Shown: one piece after another, positions 27,001-35,327 of the stretch | Position numbering within the stretch: the first letter of the stretch is position 1 | How the letters are laid out: each line of letters opens with the position of its first letter | Source: Nocardioides daedukensis | Lineage (GTDB): Bacteria > Actinomycetota > Actinomycetes > Propionibacteriales > Nocardioidaceae | Assembly: GCF_013408415.1 (NCBI RefSeq) | Contig: NZ_JACCAA010000001.1 | Span: 2,666,001 to 2,730,000, forward strand | DNA: 64,000 nucleotides | Direction: 5' to 3' | Made by a program: the position numbers and the translations under genes | Notes under the pieces: model-generated | Databases searched by the model: none | Told to the model about the DNA's origin: nothing | The model's input: the letters and a program-made list of their open reading frames with translations, nothing else

Positions 27001-27157
27001 GTGCCGCCTCGTCCTCACCGGGCTGATCACCCGGGGCCGGATCCTTCGGGGCCTCGTCTGAGTCCCCGGCGGTCGCCCCAGCAGTCTCGCGGGTCGCGAG
27101 CCACTCGTCGATCAGGTCGATGCCTGGATCGTCGGGGTTCTCCGGCGTTGTGCCCAT
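24023..27157 (-). CDS. Large disordered protein with C-terminal membrane anchor and PH-like domain
   Basis: This 1044-residue protein is mostly low-complexity sequence rich in Ala, Pro, Glu, Thr and Asp (residues 1-930), with blocks such as VEIVEEPEPVEEPVAVETV. Lysine-rich motifs follow (KPAAKPKATKAPVDK). Two hydrophobic segments near 940-985 (LLLFALMATLLLGWLAW and the following one) are joined by a short turn. The last 70 residues look like a bacterial PH-type domain (VGRPGRRGWKVLILRKSMPP). An acidic disordered cytosolic arm on a membrane anchor suggests a scaffold or envelope role. The ATG at 27157 lacks a strong ribosome site. I do not recognise an orthologue. Confidence 0.7.
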   Translation of the reverse strand: MGTTPENPDDPGIDLIDEWLATRETAGATAGDSDEAPKDPAPGDQPGEDEAAPAAGISTFNTDDLDPLTAPLPDLVEHGIVEHDTIGHDIFGDSSPAQSASSQQADSPAPATASRPAASGHLSDDERRERLSRMVKNRLASKEQPRGTDAPTSPTDDVPEAASSHVIGGRLPKLEPRAANTDWQRALFNPSDLAAPSEPGENGYVEPASEPVATSDPEPSDKVSIEAEPTDTGPSTAGPAIGSIEWQRNLFGTPDVASAAPADAAPVEELDEDSTEDSAEAAATVPPAELKAPGTDEVVEDDEPADETATATTSEIGPRLASPNSFTAVETGEKAFTPAAPTDVFAALRDTDAPAAEVDTRADVAGLKRPQDEPAGTEPSEREHVPTHSGEENTPRLSDAAIVGPALEAVMHSIDTPAKPRKGGLLGRRGRKKDSADAIRRAAQPAGAEPEDQVPNWLKEDAARTSREQAEARKAAERADEVPPSDDAPEEPARTAAAAVPVPAEDPARGELGQSDVASPDEDNSGTTTAGEVAAEPTGFEPPAPVKEPEVVETVEIVEEPEPVEEPVAVETVAAVEEPEIVDEPQTAETVTTAGTAAVAPESTTPFAPPQTPTLADVAAAEASVPEPEVEVAATESTPQPEGAPTAETPVVDIPTEDTPVEDAPAEDAPSARAPATDEPAADAPTAETGTAAGSDADSPSEDSQPKFETLEQLLAAATAAKGAERTISKPVIEPPSAPVDAPDAGAATGDAPETTGNPPPPTDAETPQTPELVGSAEDDSAPSPDWTPTATPTAAATASTYASAAPEADVPEETSTEATLDPRTTAATSVFAAASATAPDTKPAAKPKATKAPVDKIPAAAPKKERPQPAARKPKATKSPQPAKAEKPARTSATEPFPTTIHLTPQKGTQRFLGTLLLFALMATLLLGWLAWDTRETTYIAYAATAALLTLILWGAHSTAEPAKVVCERGLLDIRSNDSHHRFDLASPYTRIEVVGRPGRRGWKVLILRKSMPPYVINDSLVDPHEFTRILDHYESARNRATH

Positions 27158-27243
27158 GCCGACAAAACTAGTCACTTCGTCAGGCGTTATGGGGAGGATG
27201 CGCAGATTTGGACGAGCGTGCGCAGCGTCACCTGCAGGTGCGC

Positions 27244-27278
27244 GGGGGTTTTCGGTCTTGATCGAACCGAAAACCCCC
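27244..27278. terminator. Terminator of tRNA-Lys
   Basis: A perfect 13-base-pair stem GGGGGTTTTCGGT/ACCGAAAACCCCC encloses nine bases. It lies 15 bases past the tRNA-Lys 3' end on the minus strand and could act in both directions. Confidence 0.8.
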
Positions 27279-27292
27279 ACGCAACGTTGTCG

Positions 27293-27365
27293 TAGGCCCT
27301 GTGGGACTCGAACCCACAACCAACGGATTAAAAGTCCGGAGCTCTGCCAATTGAGCTAAGGGCCC
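27293..27365 (-). tRNA. tRNA-Lys (TTT)
   Basis: On the minus strand the gene begins GGGCCCTTAGCTCAA and ends AGGGCCTA, with a G-U first pair and discriminator A. The anticodon loop CTTTTAA gives TTT. The T arm is GGTTCGAGTCC. Confidence 0.96.
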
Positions 27366-27574
27366 GCGCGCGAACGCGACCTGCGCGCATCGCCCAGACA
27401 CCCTATCCATCGGGACTTTTGCGGGCCAAAGCCGGCGACCAGCCACGGCGTACGTCGTGCCTCGTCGCCCCCGCGCGGCGACCAGACCGGCACCGCGTAA
27501 CACCCCCGTTGCGAGAAGTTCACCCGTTTCGCGAAATTGGGACTTCTGTGGGAGTTCCATTTCGGGATTACGTT

Positions 27575-27750
27575 GGTAGGCTCAGGCTCGCACCAGGTGC
27601 AAGTTCCAGCATGGCTGACGCCCGCGGAGTTTGTGATCCAACGGCGTTTCTTCTTTGTGGACCTCCACAAGTCGGAGCGCAGTGTCACCGCACTTGGTGT
27701 GGGGTTGTCGAAGTGATGACCTCTCGCCCCGACAAAGGAGTATCAGAGCA
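27575..27750 (+). promoter_or_regulatory. Long leader region of the cold-shock gene
   Basis: There is no gene between tRNA-Lys and the cold-shock ATG (27366-27750). The part nearest the gene includes a small hairpin TTGTGGA/TCCACAA at 27655-27670 and ends with the ribosome site AAAGGAG. Long structured leaders that act as temperature sensors are known for cspA-type genes; here that is inference. Bases 27366-27574 should hold the tRNA-Lys promoter on the minus strand. Confidence 0.4.
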
Positions 27751-27954
27751 ATGGCTCAGGGCACTGTTAAGTGGTTCAACGCTGAAAAGGGCTTCGGCTT
27801 CATCGCGCAGGAAGACGGCGGCGACGACGTCTTCGTGCACTACTCGGCGATCCAGACCAACGGCTACAAGTCGCTGGACGAGAACCAGAAGGTTGAGTTC
27901 GACGTCACCCAGGGCCCGAAGGGCCCGCAGGCGGAGAACGTTCGCCCCCTCTGA
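27751..27954 (+). CDS. CspA-family cold-shock protein
   Basis: This 67-residue single cold-shock domain begins [18 protein letters not shown] and contains the RNP1-like motif KGFGFIAQ and the RNP2-like motif VFVHYSAI. It binds single-stranded RNA or DNA and melts RNA structure. The ribosome site AAAGGAG is strong. A clear terminator follows. The family assignment is certain; which paralogue it is cannot be told. Confidence 0.96.
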   Translation: MAQGTVKWFNAEKGFGFIAQEDGGDDVFVHYSAIQTNGYKSLDENQKVEFDVTQGPKGPQAENVRPL

Positions 27955-28005
27955 TCCAGTCTGAGGACTGAATCACCACGAAGAAGGTCATCTGACCAGA
28001 CTTCA

Positions 28006-28040
28006 CCGAAGGCCCCACCCGATCGGGTTGGGGCCTTCGG
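28006..28040 (+). terminator. Terminator of the cold-shock gene
   Basis: CCGAAGGCCCCACCC pairs with GTTGGGGCCTTCGG with one mismatch and is followed by GTCATTTTG. It starts about 50 bases after the cold-shock stop codon. Confidence 0.85.
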
Positions 28041-28159
28041 GTCATTTTGTGACTACTTGTCCCCGAATGTGTTTGAAACTTGGACACCTCGGGCACAGTG
28101 GTCTTGGAGCCACGCCCAAAGGGGCTGGGGAGGGTTCGAGGATTCAGGAGACAGGGAGC

Positions 28160-28312
28160 GTGAGCGATCAGTTCGACGTCTCGCTGGAGGACGCCGACCT
28201 CCTCGACGAGGTTGAGCTGACCACCAGTTTGATCATCGCTGCGAGCGAGTCCGACGGCGACCTCAGCCAGGCTGAGATCGACCGGATCCTGGGCGTCACG
28301 CCCAAGTCCTGA
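28160..28312 (+). CDS. Small acidic conserved-looking protein
   Basis: A GTG at 28160 with CAGGGAG upstream opens a 50-residue acidic protein (SDQFDVSLEDADLLDEVELT, then a helical segment DLSQAEIDRILGV). I do not recognise the family. Codon use, ribosome site and a following hairpin support a real gene. It lies 165 bases upstream of the PhoU-like gene. Confidence 0.6.
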   Translation: MSDQFDVSLEDADLLDEVELTTSLIIAASESDGDLSQAEIDRILGVTPKS

Positions 28313-28315
28313 CAT

Positions 28316-28338
28316 CCGGCCGCGTTTCGCTGCGGCCG
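28316..28338 (+). terminator. Hairpin after the small acidic gene
   Basis: CGGCCGC pairs with GCGGCCG around an eight-base loop, starting four bases after the stop at 28312. There is no T-run. The remaining gap to 28477 should hold the promoter of the phosphate transport pair. Confidence 0.45.
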
Positions 28339-28477
28339 CTCCACGGCGTACTGTCGCTGTGTTTGTGCTCACCCATCGAGCCGCCTGAGCGCGTCATGTG
28401 ACGTCGCGACTTGCACGACACGCCGAAACAGCCCCTAGCATGTCCAGCGTTCAGGTCCTCCTCATCAGGAGTTATCC

Positions 28478-29095
28478 GTGGCTTTACGTTTCCGTCCGGT
28501 CGACGCGTCGTTCTACGACCTCTTTTCCGAGCAGTCCCAGCACCTCGTTCGTGGTGCCGCGCTGCTCGCCCAGATGCTGGGGGAGGGGGCCGATCGCGAG
28601 GCCGTCGCCAAAGAGATGCGCGCAGCAGAGCACGCGTGCGACGAGACCACCCACGCCATCGTGCGTCGGGTCAACAGCACCTTCGTCACGCCCTTCGATC
28701 GCGAGGACATCTATTCGCTGGCCTCCGCCATCGATGACGTGATGGACGAGATGGACGAGGCCGTCGACCTCGTCCTGCTCTACGGCGTCACCGTGCTGCC
28801 CCCCGAGGCAGCCAGTCAGGTCGAGGTGCTGCAGCGCTGCGCCGACCTGACCACCAACGCGATGCCGCGACTGCGGGCGATGCAGGACCTCAACGAGTAC
28901 TGGATCGAGATCAACCGTCTCGAGAACCAGGGCGACAAGAGCCACCGGCGGATCCTGGCCAGCCTCTTCAACGGCCAGTACGAGCCGCTCGAGGTGATCA
29001 AGCTCAAGGACATCGTCGAGTCGCTCGAGGGTGCCATCGATGCGTTCGAGACGGTGGCCAACATCGTCGAGCAGATCGCCGTCAAGGAGTCCTGA
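28478..29095 (+). CDS. PhoU-like DUF47 protein, accessory to the Pit transporter
   Basis: This 205-residue all-helical protein belongs to the DUF47/PhoU-like family. It has the acidic helix DREDIYSLASAIDDVMDEMDE near residue 74 and NRLENQGDKSHRRI near 147. In many bacteria the gene precedes pit and regulates low-affinity phosphate uptake. Here the Pit gene starts three bases after its stop, so the two are coupled. The start is GTG 28478 with CAGGAG upstream. Confidence 0.9.
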   Translation: MALRFRPVDASFYDLFSEQSQHLVRGAALLAQMLGEGADREAVAKEMRAAEHACDETTHAIVRRVNSTFVTPFDREDIYSLASAIDDVMDEMDEAVDLVLLYGVTVLPPEAASQVEVLQRCADLTTNAMPRLRAMQDLNEYWIEINRLENQGDKSHRRILASLFNGQYEPLEVIKLKDIVESLEGAIDAFETVANIVEQIAVKES

Positions 29096-29098
29096 CGC

Positions 29099-30100
29099 GT
29101 GGAACTCGCGATCATCATCGCGGTGGTCATGGTGGCCCTGGTGTTCGACTACACCAACGGCTTCCACGACGCGGCGAACGCCATCGCAACCTCCGTCTCC
29201 ACGCGAGCCCTGACCCCGCGGGTCGCGCTCGGCATGGCGGCGGTGATGAACTTCGTCGGCGCCTTCCTGGGCCAGAAGGTTGCCCAGACCGTCAGTGAGG
29301 TGATCACTCCTCCGAGCGGTACGCACGGCCTGATCATCGTCATGGCCGGCCTCCTCGGGGCGATCGCGTGGAACCTGATCACGTGGTACTTCGGACTGCC
29401 CTCGTCGTCCTCGCACGCCCTCATCGGTGGCCTGGCCGGTTCCGCGCTTGCCGCCGGGGTCACCGTGCACTGGGAGACGATCATCGACAAGGTGGCCATC
29501 CCGATGGTCCTCTCACCGATCTTCGCCTTCGCCGCCGGCTTCGCGGTGATGATCGCGATCCTGTGGATCTTCCGCCGGGCCAACCCGTCCAAGGCACAGC
29601 GCGGCTTCCGGTTCGCGCAGACCGTGTCGGCCGCGGGGATGGCGCTCGGCCACGGCCTGCAGGACGCCCAGAAGACGATGGGTGTCATCTTCCTGGCCCT
29701 GCTCGCCGGCGGTTATGTCGGCGGCGGTGACGACCTCCCGCTGTGGGTGATCTTCTCCGCAGCTGCTGCGATCTCGCTCGGCACCTGGTCGGGTGGCTGG
29801 CGGATCATGCGCACCCTGGGTCGCCGGATCATCCACCTCGACCCCCCGCGCGGCTTCGCAGCCGAGTCGGTGGCCGCCTCGGTGCTCTACACGACGGCGT
29901 ACGTCTATGAGGCGCCGATCTCCACCACGCACACGATCACCTCAGCGGTGATGGGTGTCGGTGCGACCAAGCGCCTGTCCGCAGTCCGTTGGGGCGTCGC
30001 GAAGTCGATCCTCACCGCGTGGGTGCTGACCTTCCCGGCCGCCGGCGCGATGGCTGCGGCCTCCTACTTCGTCTGCCACCTCGTGCTCGAGGTCCTCTGA
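29099..30100 (+). CDS. pit: Low-affinity inorganic phosphate transporter (Pit)
   Basis: The 333-residue integral membrane protein carries the two inverted PiT signatures: DYTNGFHDAANAIAT near residue 19 and the C-terminal VYEAPISTTHTITSAVMGV near 270. About ten transmembrane segments are evident. It would import metal-phosphate with protons. It starts at GTG 29099 three bases after the PhoU-like gene. The five-unit 22-bp repeat array follows its stop. Confidence 0.93.
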   Translation: MELAIIIAVVMVALVFDYTNGFHDAANAIATSVSTRALTPRVALGMAAVMNFVGAFLGQKVAQTVSEVITPPSGTHGLIIVMAGLLGAIAWNLITWYFGLPSSSSHALIGGLAGSALAAGVTVHWETIIDKVAIPMVLSPIFAFAAGFAVMIAILWIFRRANPSKAQRGFRFAQTVSAAGMALGHGLQDAQKTMGVIFLALLAGGYVGGGDDLPLWVIFSAAAAISLGTWSGGWRIMRTLGRRIIHLDPPRGFAAESVAASVLYTTAYVYEAPISTTHTITSAVMGVGATKRLSAVRWGVAKSILTAWVLTFPAAGAMAAASYFVCHLVLEVL

Positions 30101-30138
30101 GGCTTGTCGCTGGCGTCGGTGCGTACGACGTCGTGTGA

Positions 30139-30248
30139 CCGCAACAACTGCCGGCTCGGCGCGCAAGAACTGCAGGTTGAACGCGCAACAACTGCAGGTT
30201 CGCGCAGCAACAAGTGCAGGTTCGGCGCGCAACAAGTGCAGGTTCGCG
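30139..30248 (+). repeat. 22-bp tandem repeat array, five forward units
   Basis: Five copies of a unit with core GCAACAACTGCAGGTTCG recur with exact 22-base spacing; the CTG or GTG of the core starts at 30148, 30170, 30192, 30214 and 30236. The same unit forms the array near 22.6 kb. It occupies the convergent gap between pit and pstB and ends just before the pstB stop. Confidence 0.87.
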
Positions 30249-30250
30249 GG

Positions 30251-31030
30251 TCAGCCGAAACGACCCGAGATGTAGGCCTCGGTGGCCTCGTTGTCCGGGT
30301 TGGAGAAGACCTGCTTGGTCGGGTTGAACTCGACCAGGTGGCCGGGCTCGCCGACGGCCTTGAGGTTGAAGAAGCCGGTGTCGTCGGAGACGCGGGCGGC
30401 CTGCTGCATGTTGTGGGTGACGATCACGATCGTGTAGTCCGACTTCAGGTCGTGGATCAGGTCCTCGATCGCGGCTGTCGAGATCGGGTCCAGCGCGGAG
30501 CACGGTTCGTCCATCAGCAGCACCTGCGGCTGTACGGCGATCGCGCGGGCGATGCACAGGCGCTGCTGCTGCCCGCCGGAGAGCCCCATCCCGGGCTTGC
30601 CGAGCCGGTCCTTGACCTCGGTCCACAGGTTGGCGCCCTTGAGTGAGCGCTCGACGATGTCGTCGGCCTCGGACTTCTTCATCCGCTTGTTGTTCAGCTT
30701 GTTGCCGGCCAGGACGTTGTCATAGATCGACATCGTGGGGAACGGGTTCGGGCGCTGGAAGACCATGCCGATCTCACGGCGTACGGCGACGGGGTCGACA
30801 CCGGGGTCGTAGAGCGACTGGCCGTCCACGACCACGTCACCCTCGACGCGGGCGCCGGGGATCACCTCGTGCATCCGGTTGAGCGAGCGCAGGAACGTCG
30901 ACTTGCCACACCCGGAGGGACCGATGAAGGCGGTCACTGCCTTGGACTTGATGCTCATCGTGACGCCCTGGACGGCGAGGAAGTCGCCGTAGTAGATGTC
31001 CAGGTCCTTGACGGAGATGCTCTTGGCCAT
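30251..31030 (-). CDS. pstB: Phosphate ABC transporter ATP-binding protein
   Basis: This 259-residue ATPase of the high-affinity phosphate importer shows Walker [10 protein letters not shown] near residue 36, signature LSGGQQQR near 148 and Walker [13 protein letters not shown] near 166. I start at ATG 31030 with AGGAAT upstream; an open frame of 24 more codons is not conserved. It is the last gene of pstSCAB. No phoU follows; the only PhoU-like gene here is the one paired with pit. Confidence 0.96.
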   Translation of the reverse strand: MAKSISVKDLDIYYGDFLAVQGVTMSIKSKAVTAFIGPSGCGKSTFLRSLNRMHEVIPGARVEGDVVVDGQSLYDPGVDPVAVRREIGMVFQRPNPFPTMSIYDNVLAGNKLNNKRMKKSEADDIVERSLKGANLWTEVKDRLGKPGMGLSGGQQQRLCIARAIAVQPQVLLMDEPCSALDPISTAAIEDLIHDLKSDYTIVIVTHNMQQAARVSDDTGFFNLKAVGEPGHLVEFNPTKQVFSNPDNEATEAYISGRFG

Positions 31031-31049
31031 TGTCTTGATTCCTAGCCTT

Positions 31050-32120
31050 TCAGTGCCCGGTCTTGGGGGCGAAGATCTTCCCGACGATGCGGGCGATGAC
31101 ATTGAGGATCAGCACGATCACGACCAGCACCAGCGCAGCGCCCCAGGCGATCGCGAAGTCGCCCTCGGTGCCCTTGCGGAACTGGCTGTAGATCAGCACC
31201 GGCAGGGTGCTCATGAAGCCGTCGAAGACGTTGAAGTTGGTGCGCGCGGTGAGCCCGGCGACCAGCAGCAGCGGTGCGGTCTCGCCGATCACCCGGGCGA
31301 TGGCCAGCGTGACCCCGGTGACGATGCCGCCCAGCGCGGTGCGCAGGACCACGTTCACGACCGTGCGCCACTTGGGGGTGCCCAGGGCATACGCCGCCTC
31401 GCGCAGGTCGTCCGGCACCAGTCGCAGCATCTCCTCCGACGAGCGCACCACGATCGGGATCATCAGCAGCGACAGGGCCACCGAGCCGCCGATGCCGGCG
31501 TTGAACCCGGCCCCGAACAGCAACGCGAACAGCGAGTAGGCGAACAGGCCGGCCACGATCGAGGGGATCCCGGTCATCACGTCGACCAGGAAGGTGATCG
31601 TGGCGGCGATCTTGCTGCCGGCGCCGTATTCGACGAGGTAGATCGCGGCCATGATCCCGATCGGGACCGAGATGATCGCGGTGAACAGCGTGATCATCAG
31701 CGTGCCGACGATCGCGTGGTAGATCCCGACCGGCTGGTCCATCGAGGTCCGGTAGAACGAGTAGGTGAGGAAGGTGGAGTTGATGGCGCCGGCGCCCTTG
31801 ACGAGCACCGTCCACAACAGCGAGACCAGCGGCACGAGGGCGATCAGGAACGCCGTCCAGACCAGGGAGGTGGCGAGCCGGTCGGCGGCCGCCCGGCGGC
31901 CCTCGACGACCAGCGCCCACACGGGCAGCACGGCGCTGAAGAGCAGCACGGCGACGATCGCCCAGGCGATCAGACCCGCGCCCAGGGTGAGGGTGACGAG
32001 TCCGGCGGCGGAGGCCGCGATGACCCCGGCCACGGCCGGTGCCAGTCGGGGCAGTCGCGCGCGCACCAGCGGCGAGCTGGCCGTGGCGGTCACGGGCGAG
32101 GCGGTGGTGGTGACGCTCAT
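31050..32120 (-). CDS. pstA: Phosphate ABC transporter permease PstA
   Basis: The 356-residue permease has an N-terminal extension with three hydrophobic segments before the canonical six-helix ABC permease core. The EAA-loop region [20 protein letters not shown] lies near residue 247. It overlaps pstC by four bases (ATGA) and pairs with PstC to form the channel. Confidence 0.94.
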   Translation of the reverse strand: MSVTTTASPVTATASSPLVRARLPRLAPAVAGVIAASAAGLVTLTLGAGLIAWAIVAVLLFSAVLPVWALVVEGRRAAADRLATSLVWTAFLIALVPLVSLLWTVLVKGAGAINSTFLTYSFYRTSMDQPVGIYHAIVGTLMITLFTAIISVPIGIMAAIYLVEYGAGSKIAATITFLVDVMTGIPSIVAGLFAYSLFALLFGAGFNAGIGGSVALSLLMIPIVVRSSEEMLRLVPDDLREAAYALGTPKWRTVVNVVLRTALGGIVTGVTLAIARVIGETAPLLLVAGLTARTNFNVFDGFMSTLPVLIYSQFRKGTEGDFAIAWGAALVLVVIVLILNVIARIVGKIFAPKTGH

Positions 32121-33070
32121 CGGTTCATCTTCCTTTCGGCGCGACCGGCGATCCAGCGGCCGGCGAAGTTGACCAGGAACGTGACCAGGAAGAGCACCAG
32201 GCCGGTGGCGATCAGGACCGCGACGGTGCCCGGCGTACCTTCCTTGTAGCGGCGCGCGATGTTGCCGGCGATGCTGTTCGGGTTCTCGTTGCCGATCAGG
32301 TTCAGCGTGTAGAGGCCGCCGGGGGCCAGTACCATGGCGACCGCCATCGTCTCGCCGAGCGCGCGGCCCAGGCCGAGCATGACCGAGCTGATCATGCCGG
32401 AGCGGGAGTAGGGGAAGACCGTCATCCGGATCATCTCCCAGCGCGTCGCGCCCAGGGCCAGGGCTGCTTCCTGGTGCAGCTTCGGCGTCTGGGCGAAGAC
32501 CTCGCGGGAGATCGCGGTGATGATCGGGAGGATCATGATGGCCAGCACGACGCCGGCGGTGAGGATCGTCGTACCGGCCGGGTTGACCGGGTCGGCGAAG
32601 AACGGCAGGAAGCCGGCGTTCTCCTCGAGCCAGACGAAGAGCGGGACCAGCTTCGGGGCGAGTACGTCGATCCCCCAGAGGCCGAAGACGACGCTCGGCA
32701 GGGCGGCGAGCAGGTCGATCACATACGCGATCGGCCCGGCCAGCCAGCGCGGGGCGTAGTGGCTGATCACCAGCGCGATCGCGAAGGCCAGCGGCACGGC
32801 CAGGATCAGCGCCAGCACCGCAGCCAGCACCGTGCCATAGACCAGCGGACCGACGTAGCCCAGGAACGTGGTCGCGTCGGGACCGTAGAAGCGCGCGTCC
32901 TGGGTGAACCCGGGGATGCCCTCGATCGCCAAGAAGATGAAGACGCCGGCGAGCGCCACCATGATGGCCAGCCCGGCGACGAGCGCGATCCGGGCGAAGA
33001 CGACGTCGCCGACCTGGCGCTTGGACCGGGTCGGGGTGAGCCCGACCTCTTCTTCGGTCGTGGTGGTCAC
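32117..33070 (-). CDS. pstC: Phosphate ABC transporter permease PstC
   Basis: This 317-residue permease has six transmembrane helices and the coupling loop ALGATRWEMIRMTVFPYS near residue 217. I start at GTG 33070, with AGGGAG upstream; the longer open frame upstream is shadow sequence over the pstS-pstC gap. It is the first permease gene after pstS, from which it is separated by a strong hairpin. Confidence 0.94.
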   Translation of the reverse strand: MTTTTEEEVGLTPTRSKRQVGDVVFARIALVAGLAIMVALAGVFIFLAIEGIPGFTQDARFYGPDATTFLGYVGPLVYGTVLAAVLALILAVPLAFAIALVISHYAPRWLAGPIAYVIDLLAALPSVVFGLWGIDVLAPKLVPLFVWLEENAGFLPFFADPVNPAGTTILTAGVVLAIMILPIITAISREVFAQTPKLHQEAALALGATRWEMIRMTVFPYSRSGMISSVMLGLGRALGETMAVAMVLAPGGLYTLNLIGNENPNSIAGNIARRYKEGTPGTVAVLIATGLVLFLVTFLVNFAGRWIAGRAERKMNR

Positions 33071-33108
33071 GATGCTCCCTCGGGAGTGTTGGTCAGTGGC
33101 ACATGCCT

Positions 33109-33136
33109 GTGGCGGGCCGAGGTCTCGGCCCGCCAC
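33109..33136 (-). terminator. Intercistronic hairpin between pstS and pstC
   Basis: A perfect 12-base-pair stem GTGGCGGGCCGA/TCGGCCCGCCAC with a four-base loop lies 22 bases after the pstS stop and 38 bases before the pstC start. It has no T-run. It would allow partial termination or protect the pstS 3' end, giving more binding protein than permease. Confidence 0.75.
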
Positions 33137-33158
33137 ACGCGTGAATCGGAGGGGCGAA

Positions 33159-34253
33159 TTACTTCGCCGCGATCTTGTCGACGATGGCGAGCGCCGCGTC
33201 GCGGGTCTCGGCGTCGAGCTGGGCCGAGCCGGCCTCCTTGGCGGCCGTGTCCTGGCCCTCCTCGGAGAGGACATAGCTCAGGTAGGCCTTGGTCTTCTCG
33301 GCGTCCTCGGCCGAGTCGTACTGCTGGCAGGCGACCAGGTAGGAGGCGAGGATGATCGGGTAGGTGCCCTCCTCGGTGGTGGTGCGGTCGACGTCGACGG
33401 CCATGTCCACGTCGGGGCGACCCTCGACGCGCGGGGAGACGGCGATGACCTTGGCGGCCGCCTTGGCGCTCGGGTCGACGTAGCTCTCGCCGACCTTGAC
33501 CGCGACCTGCTTCAGGTCGCCGGTCTGGCTGGCGTCGGCATAGCCGATCGCGCCCTTGGCGTTCTTGACCGCGGAGACGACACCCGAGGTGCCCTCGGCG
33601 CCCAGACCGCCCTTGGCCGGCCAGGCGTCCTCGGCCTCGTGGCTCCAGGACTTGGTTGCCTTGCCGAGGTAGTCGGTGAAGTTCTTGGTGGTGCCCGAGT
33701 CGTCCGAGCGGTGCACCGGGGTGATCTTGGTGGAGGGGAGCTCGACACCCTCGTTGTCCGCGGCGATGGCCGGGTCGTTCCAGGTCTTGATCTTGCCGTC
33801 GAAGATCTGGGCGATGGTGTCACCGGAGAGCTTGAGGCCCTCGATGTCGACGTTGTAGATCACGGCGATCGGGGAGATGTAGGCCGGGACCTCGATCGGG
33901 TCGGTGCCACCGCACCGCTCCTTGGCGGCGCTGAGCTCGCCCTCGTCGTCCTTGAGGTAGGAGTCCGTGCCGGCGAAGAGGGTGCCGCCCTCGATGAAGC
34001 GCTTGCGACCATCGCCGGAGCCGATGGACTGGTAGTTCACCACTGCTTCGGCGTTCTTGCCCTGGAACCCGACGGCCCAGGCCTCCTGCGCCTTCTCCTG
34101 CGACGAGGCGCCGCCACCGTTGATGTCACCGGTGATGTTCGCTCCGGCGTCGCCCGAGGCGTTCTCGTTGCTGGCGCCGCACGCGGCGAGGGACAGGACT
34201 GCGGCGGTGGCGATGGCGGGTGCCGCGATGCTGCGGAAAGAAGTGCGCTTCAC
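33159..34253 (-). CDS. pstS: Phosphate-binding lipoprotein PstS
   Basis: The 364-residue extracellular lipoprotein binds phosphate for the PstCAB importer. A signal peptide ends in the lipobox LAACG near residue 25. Phosphate-site segments include SGTTKNF near residue 188 and GSGDGRKRF near 78. I start at GTG 34253, which has AGGAG seven bases upstream; ten further codons of open frame are not needed. A Pho box lies about 90 bases upstream. Confidence 0.95.
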   Translation of the reverse strand: MKRTSFRSIAAPAIATAAVLSLAACGASNENASGDAGANITGDINGGGASSQEKAQEAWAVGFQGKNAEAVVNYQSIGSGDGRKRFIEGGTLFAGTDSYLKDDEGELSAAKERCGGTDPIEVPAYISPIAVIYNVDIEGLKLSGDTIAQIFDGKIKTWNDPAIAADNEGVELPSTKITPVHRSDDSGTTKNFTDYLGKATKSWSHEAEDAWPAKGGLGAEGTSGVVSAVKNAKGAIGYADASQTGDLKQVAVKVGESYVDPSAKAAAKVIAVSPRVEGRPDVDMAVDVDRTTTEEGTYPIILASYLVACQQYDSAEDAEKTKAYLSYVLSEEGQDTAAKEAGSAQLDAETRDAALAIVDKIAAK

Positions 34254-34341
34254 TTCACTGCTCCTGGTGGTGGCGGGGTGCACTCGATGGTGCTGACAAC
34301 CGTGAACGTAGGCAGGGCAGATGACCGGATCACTCGGGCTC

Positions 34342-34359
34342 GGTGAATGAACGGTGAAC
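34342..34359 (-). promoter_or_regulatory. Pho box upstream of pstS
   Basis: On the minus strand GTTCACCGTTCATTCACC contains two direct-repeat units spaced by 11 bases (GTTCACC and ATTCACC). This matches the actinobacterial PhoP-binding unit GTTCACC. It ends 89 bases upstream of the pstS start, so phosphate-starvation activation by PhoP is expected. Confidence 0.78.
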
Positions 34360-34434
34360 GCTGATGATCAGTTTGGTCGCCACGTGGCGGAGAAGAGACG
34401 ACGATCACGTGAACTGGTGCGCGGGACCCTTGAC

Positions 34435-35307
34435 TCAGCCGATTTGGTGAGTCTCGGTCTCCAGCACCTCGCCGCGGCGGTGGTGCACCACCAGCATCTG
34501 TCCGGGCTCCAGTTGGGGGTCGGCCAGGCCGAGGGTGGAGAACACGTCGGGCAGCACCGGACGGTGGGTGCACAGCACGGCCCGCTTCTTCGAGGCGAGC
34601 AGGGTGTCGACACTGATCAGCACCGACTCGGGTGTCGCGTCCTCCTCCGAGAGCCCGTCGAGGGTGCTCACCGGCCGTCCGCACGCCTCGGCGTACGGCG
34701 TCAGCGTCTGCACGCAGCGCGTCGAGGAGGAGGAGACCAGTCGGGTGATGTCGTATGCCGCGAGCACGTGGGCGAGGCGCTCGGCCTGTCCTTCGCCGAG
34801 CTTGAGCAACGGGCGCAGGCGGTCGTCGGGGTGCCAGTGCTCGCGGGAGCGGGCCTTTGCGTGCCGCAGGACGATCAGGGTCCGGGTGCGGTTGGGCAGG
34901 GCGGCGGCCTCGGCGAGGGTGGCCCGGTCACGGGAATGGGTGAGCAGGGTGGCGGCCTCGTCCAGCGGCACCCAACGGACCTCGTCGATCTCGGCGTTCG
35001 GCCGATAGCCGGAGACGTCCCTGTCACCGACCACGCGGCCGGCCCAGTAGTGCACGACCTTGTTGGCCAGCTTGACGCTTCTTTTGTCGACTGGCCGGAC
35101 GCGGTAGTGCTGATCGGCCAACGGCAGCCCCAGACGTACGTCGAGCCCGGTCTCCTCGCGCACCTCCCGCACGGCACACGCGGTGATGTGCTCGCCACGG
35201 TCGAGCTTGCCCTTCGGAAACGACCAGTCGTCGTACTTCGGGCGATGCACCAGCAGCACCTGGTCCTTGGAGCGGACGACCACACCTGCGGCGGTGATGA
35301 CGGGCAT
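34435..35307 (-). CDS. mutT1: MutT1-type Nudix hydrolase fused to a histidine phosphatase
   Basis: Residues 1-135 form a Nudix domain, with the Nudix box starting at GKLDRGEH near residue 33 and ending REVREETGL. Residues 150-290 form a histidine-phosphatase (SixA-like) domain with LRHAKAR near 147. This fusion is the mycobacterial MutT1 architecture, which degrades 8-oxo-(d)GTP and diadenosine polyphosphates. In mycobacteria, as I recall, mutT1 also neighbours ppk, as here. I start at ATG 35307; the divergent gene begins only 20 bases away, so promoters overlap. Confidence 0.87.
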   Translation of the reverse strand: MPVITAAGVVVRSKDQVLLVHRPKYDDWSFPKGKLDRGEHITACAVREVREETGLDVRLGLPLADQHYRVRPVDKRSVKLANKVVHYWAGRVVGDRDVSGYRPNAEIDEVRWVPLDEAATLLTHSRDRATLAEAAALPNRTRTLIVLRHAKARSREHWHPDDRLRPLLKLGEGQAERLAHVLAAYDITRLVSSSSTRCVQTLTPYAEACGRPVSTLDGLSEEDATPESVLISVDTLLASKKRAVLCTHRPVLPDVFSTLGLADPQLEPGQMLVVHHRRGEVLETETHQIG

Positions 35308-35327
35308 GGCGCTAGTCTCACACCAAT

